The position numbers were made by a program, and so were the translations under genes. From an uncultured Flavobacteriales bacterium (GTDB taxonomy: Bacteria; Bacteroidota; Bacteroidia; Flavobacteriales_D; Crocinitomicaceae), in the NCBI GenBank assembly GCA_905182775.1, contig CAJJCU010000168.1:1-37436 (forward strand): a stretch of DNA of 37,436 nt, written 5' to 3'. The stretch's first letter is position 1. Each line of letters begins with the position of its first letter. Below, piece by piece: positions 1-7,203 of this stretch. The notes beneath the pieces were generated by a model. The model searched no databases. It was not told the DNA's origin and saw only the letters and a program-made list of their open reading frames with translations.

Positions 1-66
1 GATAAGAGTTTAATAGTTTTAGTCGATCCGTCATGGGTCATTTGTATAAGAAGTTCCTGTACCTTA
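1..66 (+). ncRNA. 3' half of a second 6S-like structured RNA (5' half lies outside the window)
   Basis: 22-nt exact identity (1-22 = 240-261, gataagagtttaatagttttag) with the fuller copy downstream; conserved hairpin GATCC-GTCAT-GGGTC (25-39); similar closing-stem 3' strand (ataagaagttCCTGTaCCTT). Confidence 0.5.
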
Positions 67-97
67 TTTACAACTTGTAGCAACATAAGAAAATATT

Positions 98-122
98 AAA
101 GGCCTCTAGAGGCCTTTTTTTA
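98..122 (+). terminator. Rho-independent terminator (perfect 20-bp palindrome plus T-run)
   Basis: AAAGGCCTCTAGAGGCCTTT (98-117) is self-complementary and followed by more T's; lies just after the first 6S-like copy. Confidence 0.75.
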
Positions 123-154
123 GTTTAATACACATGGGTTTTAAAGATTTTTCA

Positions 155-162
155 TACCTTTG
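155..162 (+). promoter_or_regulatory. Bacteroidota -7 element (TACCTTTG) for the 6S-like RNA
   Basis: Matches TAnnTTTG; sits about 6 nt upstream of the 5' strand of the closing stem (AAGG at 168). No clear -33 element seen. Confidence 0.6.
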
Positions 163-167
163 TAGCT

Positions 168-306
168 AAGGATAAACAGGTCCCTTCTCACGCAACACTT
201 AAAATCTTGCTTGGAGAAGCTTGATTTGTATCATCTAATGATAAGAGTTTAATAGTTTTAGCAAGGTCCGTCATGGACCAACTGTGTGAGAAGTCCTGTC
301 CTTACC
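168..306 (+). ncRNA. 6S-like structured RNA (candidate 6S / 6S-Flavo)
   Basis: Closing stem AAGG(168-171)/CCTT(300-303), ACAGG(176-180)/CCTGT(295-299), TTCTCACGCA(185-194)/TGTGTGAGAA(283-292). The interior contains TTGCT(207-211)/AGCAA(260-264), apical hairpin TATCAT-CTA-ATGATA (229-243), and a small hairpin GGTCC-GTCAT-GGACC (265-279) on the 3' side. This resembles the 6S closing stem / central bubble / terminal loop architecture. Confidence 0.6.
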
Positions 307-324
307 TCGGTTTCACCCCTTGAT

Positions 325-1071
325 TTATTCAATTTTCTGCCTGTTGTATAAAACAGGCCTGCTTGGGCAAGCATCGTTTTTAAAAGAGCTCATCTGCAAC
401 TCTAGAATATAAAGTCCATCCTCAACTTCTTTCGGTACAAATATGAATTCAGTAATCGTTCGGATCGTATTCGGGTTTTCAGGCACATTCCAAAAAGCGT
501 GGTGAAAAGCAAGTGCCCCACCATCCTGCTCTTTATCAACTGAAGGCAAATCCACCAAAAGATGATTGACTCCTATTTCAATGAAGTAATGAGCAACATC
601 AACATGAATAAAAGGAGGATTTGAGCCGGTATAGTTAAAAGTCCTTTTAGCATCAGTATTCGGCAATGTTCTGATGACGATTGCATCTACATCTGGATCT
701 ATATCTAATGATTTGACCTGATCGAGAGTAATGATAGACTCCTCATTTTTCTCAACTGGAGTAAAAGTTAAAAGCTGGGCATTGAAGAAGAAATTCTTTA
801 AACCATCATTCACAGAATGGAAATCTTCTGTAATATGACCACAGCATTCAGTATGAGTCAAGTGTGCATGTGGGTTAAAAAAGATGTTTTTAAAATTGAC
901 AACCCCACCCTCGGCAACACTACCCACAAAATTACCATCTCTTACAGGTTCAATTTCAGGGTTTTCTTGCCCCCATGCTTTCAAGCTGTTGTTATTAGCG
1001 GTTAACTCAATAGACAGATCAATAGGTTTCAGAGTATTGATAAATTCACGTTGGTTCAGATGTAAAATCAT
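325..1071 (-). CDS. Cyclase / kynurenine formamidase-like family protein
   Basis: Contains HxTHTECCGHI and HVDVAHYF-like metal-binding segments typical of the cyclase (PF04199-type) family. ORF extends to 1131, but the likely start is the internal Met (MILHLNQREF) at 1071. Confidence 0.75.
   Translation of the reverse strand: MILHLNQREFINTLKPIDLSIELTANNNSLKAWGQENPEIEPVRDGNFVGSVAEGGVVNFKNIFFNPHAHLTHTECCGHITEDFHSVNDGLKNFFFNAQLLTFTPVEKNEESIITLDQVKSLDIDPDVDAIVIRTLPNTDAKRTFNYTGSNPPFIHVDVAHYFIEIGVNHLLVDLPSVDKEQDGGALAFHHAFWNVPENPNTIRTITEFIFVPKEVEDGLYILELQMSSFKNDACPSRPVLYNRQKIE
360..381 (+). terminator. Possible + strand terminator for the 6S-like RNA, inside the convergent cyclase CDS
   Basis: TGCTT-GGGC-AAGCA (360-373) followed by TCGTTTTT (374-381); a second perfect hairpin GCCTGTT/AACAGGC (339-358) lies just upstream. 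Confidence 0.35.
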
Positions 1072-1139
1072 AAGATAAATGTAATATAATATTCCCTTAT
1101 AATTTATTTGATAATTCTTCAAAAAGTACACAACTGCAT

Positions 1140-1147
1140 TATCTTTG
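1140..1147 (+). promoter_or_regulatory. Bacteroidota -7 element (TATCTTTG) directly before glycyl-tRNA synthetase
   Basis: TAnnTTTG match ending 4 nt before the ATG at 1152. Confidence 0.5.
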
Positions 1148-1151
1148 TTGC

Positions 1152-2696
1152 ATGGAACATAAACAAGATAAGCTGAAAGAAATTATTTCCCATGCCAAAG
1201 AATATGGTTTTGTTTTCCCTTCTTCGGAAATATATGATGGCTTGGCAGCTACATATGACTACGGGCAGCTTGGTGCGGAATTAAAAAACAATATCAAACA
1301 GTACTGGTGGAAATCTATGACGCAGATGCACCAAAACATTGTAGGCTTAGATGCTTCAATTTTCATGCACCCAACAACCTGGAAAGCTTCAGGACATGTT
1401 GATGCCTTTAATGATCCATTAATAGATAATAAGGACTCTAATAAAAGATACAGAGCTGATGTTCTTTTAGAAGAGCACATGGAGAAGATAAATAAGAAAA
1501 TCACTAAAGAGGTTCTTAAAGGAAAGAAAAGGTTTGGAGAATCTTTTAATGAAACAGAATTTAAAAGTACGAATCCTAATATTTTAAGGAATCAGACCAA
1601 GATTGATGCGGTAAGAACATCAATGAAAAAATCGCTTGAGGAAAACGACCTTGAAGCGCTCAGAAACCTCATCGTAGAATTAGAAATAGCATGCCCAATT
1701 TCAGGCTCTAAAAATTGGACTGAGGTCAGACAGTTTAACCTAATGTTCTCAACAGAAATGGGTTCTGTCGCCGGTGACTCTGCAAAAATATACCTCAGGC
1801 CAGAAACGGCTCAAGGGATTTTTGTAAACTTCCTAAATGTCCAAAAGTCAGGCCGTATGAAAATCCCTTTTGGGATTGCTCAAATAGGGAAAGCTTTTAG
1901 AAATGAAATAATTGCGAGGCAATTTATTTTCCGTATGCGAGAATTTGAACAAATGGAGATGCAATTTTTTGTGCCTCCAGGTGAAGAAATAAAATGGTAC
2001 GACTATTGGAAGCTTCAAAGAGAAAAATGGCATAAAAACTTAAATTTAGGTGACGATTTGCACAGATTCCATGACCACATTAAACTTGCGCACTATGCCA
2101 ATGCTGCTTGCGACATTGAGTTTGACTTCCCTATGGGCTTTAAAGAGCTTGAGGGAGTTCATTCCCGAACTGATTTTGACTTGAAACAACATGAGAAACA
2201 TTCTGGCAAGAAGCTGAGCTACTTTGATCCTGAAAGAAATGAGAGCTATGTCCCCTACGTTATTGAGACATCTATTGGCTTAGACCGTATGTTTCTTGCC
2301 GTATTAAGTGCCTCGTTAAAAAACGAGGTTCTTGAGGATAAATCATCACGAGTCGTATTGAAAATACCAGCGCCCCTTGCCCCAGTAAAAGTGGCCATTT
2401 TGCCATTGGTTAAAAAAGATGGGTTGCCTGACATAGCAAATGACCTGGCAAATCAGTTGAAATTTGATTATAATTTTCAAATAGACCTGAAGGATTCTAT
2501 TGGTAAAAGATATAGAAGACAGGATGCAATCGGCACACCTATTTGCATCACGATTGACCACCAAACTAAAGAAGACCATACGGTCACACTTAGATTCAGA
2601 GACTCTATGAAACAGGAAAGAGTCTCCTTAGATGCCGTGGAAGGAATACTAGAAAATGAGCTAGGTTGGAAAAAACTACTTTTAAATTTAGCTTAG
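1152..2696 (+). CDS. glyS: Glycine--tRNA ligase (class II, dimeric type)
   Basis: 514 aa; class II aaRS motifs (RPETAQGIF; FRNEII..RMREFEQMEMQFF; SIGLDRMFLA) and C-terminal anticodon-binding domain. Confidence 0.95.
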   Translation: MEHKQDKLKEIISHAKEYGFVFPSSEIYDGLAATYDYGQLGAELKNNIKQYWWKSMTQMHQNIVGLDASIFMHPTTWKASGHVDAFNDPLIDNKDSNKRYRADVLLEEHMEKINKKITKEVLKGKKRFGESFNETEFKSTNPNILRNQTKIDAVRTSMKKSLEENDLEALRNLIVELEIACPISGSKNWTEVRQFNLMFSTEMGSVAGDSAKIYLRPETAQGIFVNFLNVQKSGRMKIPFGIAQIGKAFRNEIIARQFIFRMREFEQMEMQFFVPPGEEIKWYDYWKLQREKWHKNLNLGDDLHRFHDHIKLAHYANAACDIEFDFPMGFKELEGVHSRTDFDLKQHEKHSGKKLSYFDPERNESYVPYVIETSIGLDRMFLAVLSASLKNEVLEDKSSRVVLKIPAPLAPVKVAILPLVKKDGLPDIANDLANQLKFDYNFQIDLKDSIGKRYRRQDAIGTPICITIDHQTKEDHTVTLRFRDSMKQERVSLDAVEGILENELGWKKLLLNLA

Positions 2697-2699
2697 GAA

Positions 2700-3587
2700 T
2701 TGAAAATAATAAGACCTCTTTTAATTCAATTCAGCGTGTTTCTCATAGGAGGTGCACTTTTCGGGCAAATGATTTCGAACCAAAATGGCAAAGCCTTTTC
2801 CGATCATGAATTCTTTAATGATCAATTTATTAAAAACAATAAAATAAAAAGAATACAAGGCTCCTATTCCTTTAAGAAAAACGGAGACCTTATTAGAACA
2901 GTCCCAGGTAGCTATACTTTTACATTTGATGACGCGGGACGGCTTGTCTCAATTGTTGATCTAAAATGGAATGGTAAAAAGCTAGACACGCTTGTGTCTT
3001 ATTTTTCTTACAATGATAACAGCAGTTTGTCTTTATTTAAAAAAAGTGAATACGGGGGTATCACCGAACAGGAAATGACATATGATAGCCTTGATCGACT
3101 TACAAAAATCATCAATTACAGAGTCAGTATAGATAGCAAAGGGAATACGATCAAGAAAACTGAAGTGAATCAAGAATCAATAAGGTATAATGGAGAAAAA
3201 AGAACAAGGTTTAATTCCTATGGATTACCCTATCTGATTTCATTTGATACCTATGACGAGGATGGCTATAAAATTACATCCCAAGAAAAGCTCAAAAGAA
3301 GCGGTACTGTTTCGAAGAAAACGTACTCCTATACCGAAAAAGGTTTTCTTCAGGAGGTTCTAACATTTTACGACAAAAAACCAGACCCTGTGCAAACCAT
3401 CACTTTTTCCTACGATGCCTTTGGAAACATGACTGAAAGACTTGAAAAAAAAATGAACACCTTGGTCAAGGACCTCCAGGTTATATTCGATACAAAGACC
3501 CAATTGCTGCACTCCATTATTCGTAGAAACCCGAATAACAATTTCATGGCTATCGTTCGATTTACTACCTACGAGTATTTCGATTAA
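2700..3587 (+). CDS. Secreted protein with YD/RHS-like beta-strand repeats, unknown function
   Basis: TTG start 3 nt after glyS stop; signal-peptide-like N-terminus; repeats such as FTFDDAGRLVSIVD, MTYDSLDRLTKI, FSYDAFGNMTER. Confidence 0.65.
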   Translation: MKIIRPLLIQFSVFLIGGALFGQMISNQNGKAFSDHEFFNDQFIKNNKIKRIQGSYSFKKNGDLIRTVPGSYTFTFDDAGRLVSIVDLKWNGKKLDTLVSYFSYNDNSSLSLFKKSEYGGITEQEMTYDSLDRLTKIINYRVSIDSKGNTIKKTEVNQESIRYNGEKRTRFNSYGLPYLISFDTYDEDGYKITSQEKLKRSGTVSKKTYSYTEKGFLQEVLTFYDKKPDPVQTITFSYDAFGNMTERLEKKMNTLVKDLQVIFDTKTQLLHSIIRRNPNNNFMAIVRFTTYEYFD

Positions 3588-3730
3588 TTAAATAACAAAT
3601 CTTTAACAATCACTCTGAAACCCATTATATTCTGGACATCTACGATGTCTGACAAACAAAAATAGATGGCGATTTGTTTTTTTATCTAATTTGGCATAAT
3701 TTTTACTCTAAATGAGCAAAACCCTACGTT

Positions 3731-6700
3731 ATGAAAAACATTTACCCTCTTTTATTGGCAATCTTTACTTTTGGAAATATCCTTGGACAAACGGATAAAA
3801 ATAATTATGACTCCAAATGGTTCATTGGCTTTAATACTGGGGCAACATGGAGCTCTACAGATATTGATAATTCATGGAAGTGGAGGTCAAATCAAATTGC
3901 TGAAGACAATGATAAGTTTAGAACAACGATTCCTTCAGGATGGGGATGGGTGTTAGGAAAATCCTTCAATTACGATTACGGTAAAATCTTAAGCTTTGAC
4001 ATTAGAGGCAGGTACTTACATGGCTTCTGGTATGGTCAGGGGTCAGCTCAAGACTCTTCAATTACAGCTAGCAATAGTGTCGCCCAAGATTTATACAATG
4101 AATACAAAGATGATTACGGTGGTTTTATACCGAATTACCAGGTAGATTTGAGACGCCTGAGTTTGGAATTCGTACTGCATTTGAATCGACTTAAGGAAAA
4201 AACTGGAGTTGATCCATATCTTTTTGCAGGTGCTGGGTTCTCATGGAAAAAAACTAGAGGTGACTTGTTATCTCTTGAAACCAATGCTATTTATACGGAA
4301 CAACAGCTGCTTAATAATGATTTAGATTTCATCTATGAAACAGAATTAAATAGTGATGAAAAGCGTTTCATGCCTAGTTTAGGTTTTGGATTGGCTTACC
4401 AAGCTTCAAAAGGAATCTCAATTGGTGTCGAGCATAAAACCACCTTCACTCTTGGTGATCAGTTTGATGGCTACAATACAGAAGTTCCAAGGTTTAAAAA
4501 TGACCTTTACCACTACACCTCTGCTTTTATTAGATTTAGATTGGGAGGCTCGAACAATTCATCAGGTTCAAGTTCTTCAAGTCCATCTCCCACCCCTACG
4601 CCGTCTCCAATAGTAAACTGCCCTAAGCCAGAGGTAAACATATTAAATGCGAAAAACACCACGGTGACTAACTCTGTACTGAATATTAGTGCGCAACTAA
4701 AAAATGTCACATCAGTTTCACAAATTAAATTAACAGATGCAAACCAAATGCCTCTGCCGTTTGATTACGATTCATTTTCAAATAAATTAACTGCAACTGT
4801 CAATTTAGTTCCAGGAAGTAATGCATTTTACATCAGAGCAACAAACAACTGTGGGAGTAATATGGAACGCTTGAATGTGCAATTTTCAGACTGTATAATG
4901 CCCTCAGGTAATTTTACAAATCCATCAACAAACAACACAACAGTTGATGTTTCAAGTTACCTTGTTCAAGCAAAATTGTTTGAGGTAACCGAAGGAGCGA
5001 TGGTCAAAGTATATGTCAACAATTATCAGGTCTATGGATTTGGATTTAACGCTATTACAGGCATACTTCAAAGCGATATTCTACTAAATCCAGGAGCAAA
5101 TAATATTCGCATTGATTTCGATAATTACTGTGGTTCTGGAAGTATAAATATAACAGTAGATTTCGAGCAATGTGAAGTACCGAGAATAGAACTCATCAGC
5201 CCATCTGCATCGGGCTCAACCACCAAAGAAGAAAACCAAAATATACACGCTGCTATCTTCGGAACATCTATAGATAAAAACAAGATCAAGACGAGACTGA
5301 ACGGCACACTTTTAAGCGCTTCTGCTTTGTCTTATGTAAACGGCTCATTAAGATTCTCTTTAGTTCTTATACCAGGGCTTAACCAAATTTCAATTGAAGT
5401 AGAAAATGAGTGCGGATCAGACACGGAAAGCTTCACCATTGATTTAGAGGACTGTGATGCTCCCGGAATCAACTTCAACGGCATCCAAACGGGAATAACT
5501 GTCACTGAGTCCGCTCTATCTATAAGCATGGGCGTTACGAATATCACGGGGGCTCAAAGCATAAGTTATAAGCTAAATGGCAAGCCAGTCAGTGCAATAC
5601 AATTTAATAGTCAAACGAATACAGCATCAGGGAATCTCAAGCTCACCCCTGGAGATAACTATTTTACTGTAAAGGCTAACAATGATTGTGGAAGCGACAT
5701 AGAAACCTTGCATATTATTTTCGAAGAGTGCAAGACACCATCTATTTCAATAAGTAGTTTAGGGTCCTCTTCGGGAGGAACCAATGTCTCCGTAACCAAC
5801 CCTGCATATGTTTTTGTTGCGGCTGTACAAAACGTCGATTTGTCGTCAGCTATTGTTTTGACTCAAAACGGTCAAAGAATCAATTACTCTTTGGTTAACG
5901 GCACAATATCTAGCCATGTCACGTTAGGGCCAGGACTCAATACTTTTGTTTTAGAAATTAAAACTCCTTGTGGGCGGGTAAATAGCAACTTAACAATTGT
6001 TTATGACGACTGTCAACCACCGATCATCGAAATCAAAGAACCAAGTGGGTCAATGGAAAGTACCAGTGAACAGATACAGCTTGTCGCCGAATTGACCTAT
6101 GCCTCAAACAATAGTCAAATTATACTCAGTCAAGAAGGACTTATCATTCCATTCGCTTTTAAGAATGGCGTTCTTAAGGCCAAAGTGGTGTTGATCGATG
6201 GAGAAAACAACGTCAAGCTTAAAGTAACAAATCCATGCGGTGAAGACACGGAATCAATTACTATTGAATACCTACCATGTACGATTCCTGAAATCATCTT
6301 GGACAACTCAAGCATTCCATCTTTCATTACCACATCGACGCTTTCAATTGCCGCCGCAATTTTCAATTATGAGCCTAGCACTGCGATTACTATAACTTTA
6401 AATGGAAATACGATTCCTCCATCAAGTTATCAGGTTATGAATGGCACATTAACAGGCTCAATTCCTGTAAACCCAGGTCAAAACACAATATCCATTTATG
6501 CGGTAAGTCCATGTGGGTCTGACTCAAAAGAGTTCTCAGTATTGCGCTGTGAAACCCCATCAGTAAATTGGACCAATCCTGCAATTGACAATTCGGTAGT
6601 AACCAACGAAAGTTTTACCTTAGAAGCAATAGTGAACAATGCTTTAGATGCGTCAAATATTATATTCTCATTTAACGGATCCCCTCAAAGCTTTGATTTC

Positions 6701-7126
6701 GACCTCAGTATTGAGAAGCTAACAAAAACGGTTTATTTAGTCCCTGGTAATAATGTGTTTGCCATGAGAATACAAAACACTTGTGGTGCAACATACTCGA
6801 GTATTACTGTTATCTATAACCCAACTATTGAAACCCCTCAAAACCCAAACATTAATAAGGAGAAAGAAAACGGATCCAATAAAGGAATTGAAACGCCAAC
6901 CAATAAAGGGAAGTCAGGAGGAAAAATAACACCGACTGCACCTAAACAACCCAAGAGTAACAACAGTACAAAAGAAGCAGGTAAAAAGTCAACTCCAAAA
7001 AATGTAAAATCAAAAGGTACTACGGAACCAGAAACCGAAAAAGGTACAACAAAGGAACTTCCTGAGAAAAAAGGAAGTTCTACACCCATAACACCAGTTA
7101 AAAATAAAGAAAATGGAAAAGGCTAA
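3731..7126 (+). CDS. Large envelope protein: outer-membrane beta-barrel-like N-terminus plus eight Ig-like paired-Cys repeats and a Lys/Thr/Pro-rich tail
   Basis: 1131 aa; signal peptide ending ...GNILGQ; barrel-like strands up to about residue 275; then eight repeats, each starting CxxP and containing a CG[SEAR] motif. Confidence 0.7.
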   Translation: MKNIYPLLLAIFTFGNILGQTDKNNYDSKWFIGFNTGATWSSTDIDNSWKWRSNQIAEDNDKFRTTIPSGWGWVLGKSFNYDYGKILSFDIRGRYLHGFWYGQGSAQDSSITASNSVAQDLYNEYKDDYGGFIPNYQVDLRRLSLEFVLHLNRLKEKTGVDPYLFAGAGFSWKKTRGDLLSLETNAIYTEQQLLNNDLDFIYETELNSDEKRFMPSLGFGLAYQASKGISIGVEHKTTFTLGDQFDGYNTEVPRFKNDLYHYTSAFIRFRLGGSNNSSGSSSSSPSPTPTPSPIVNCPKPEVNILNAKNTTVTNSVLNISAQLKNVTSVSQIKLTDANQMPLPFDYDSFSNKLTATVNLVPGSNAFYIRATNNCGSNMERLNVQFSDCIMPSGNFTNPSTNNTTVDVSSYLVQAKLFEVTEGAMVKVYVNNYQVYGFGFNAITGILQSDILLNPGANNIRIDFDNYCGSGSINITVDFEQCEVPRIELISPSASGSTTKEENQNIHAAIFGTSIDKNKIKTRLNGTLLSASALSYVNGSLRFSLVLIPGLNQISIEVENECGSDTESFTIDLEDCDAPGINFNGIQTGITVTESALSISMGVTNITGAQSISYKLNGKPVSAIQFNSQTNTASGNLKLTPGDNYFTVKANNDCGSDIETLHIIFEECKTPSISISSLGSSSGGTNVSVTNPAYVFVAAVQNVDLSSAIVLTQNGQRINYSLVNGTISSHVTLGPGLNTFVLEIKTPCGRVNSNLTIVYDDCQPPIIEIKEPSGSMESTSEQIQLVAELTYASNNSQIILSQEGLIIPFAFKNGVLKAKVVLIDGENNVKLKVTNPCGEDTESITIEYLPCTIPEIILDNSSIPSFITTSTLSIAAAIFNYEPSTAITITLNGNTIPPSSYQVMNGTLTGSIPVNPGQNTISIYAVSPCGSDSKEFSVLRCETPSVNWTNPAIDNSVVTNESFTLEAIVNNALDASNIIFSFNGSPQSFDFDLSIEKLTKTVYLVPGNNVFAMRIQNTCGATYSSITVIYNPTIETPQNPNINKEKENGSNKGIETPTNKGKSGGKITPTAPKQPKSNNSTKEAGKKSTPKNVKSKGTTEPETEKGTTKELPEKKGSSTPITPVKNKENGKG
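4619..6827 (+). repeat. Eight tandem protein-level repeats of about 90 aa
   Basis: Repeat starts CPKP, CIMP, CEVP, CDAP, CKTP, CQPP, CTIP, CETP; internal CGSN, CGSG, CGSD, CGSD, CGRV, CGED, CGSD, CGAT preceded by PG.N.F/I segments. Confidence 0.85.
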
Positions 7127-7139
7127 CCGGCCTTTTTTT
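7117..7139 (+). terminator. Rho-independent terminator overlapping the stop codon of the 1131-aa gene
   Basis: AAAAGGC (7117-7123) / GCCTTTT (7130-7136) plus T-run; TAA stop (7124-7126) lies in the loop. Confidence 0.65.
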
Positions 7140-7173
7140 CTTGTTTTTACTGCATATTCTCATTAAATCTTAG

Positions 7174-7181
7174 TATTTTTG
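7174..7181 (+). promoter_or_regulatory. Bacteroidota -7 element (TATTTTTG)
   Basis: TAnnTTTG match 22 nt before ATG at 7204; -33 element not clear. Confidence 0.4.
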
Positions 7182-7203
7182 CTCACTAAATTTATTAAAC
7201 GTT

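Noticed and set aside
1-261. The 22-nt direct repeat (1-22 and 240-261) as a mobile-element or CRISPR repeat
   Set aside because: Similarity continues beyond the 22 nt with structure-preserving changes, which fits duplicated ncRNA better than insertion-site or CRISPR repeats.
817-1078. Short + strand ORFs antisense to the cyclase gene
   Set aside because: Shadow ORFs inside a well-supported CDS; no recognisable motifs or start context.
3633-3651. Perfect GACATC-TAC-GATGTC hairpin in the intergenic region before the 1131-aa gene
   Set aside because: Short stem, no T-run directly after it and no second copy; could be a protein-binding site or chance, not enough to call a feature.
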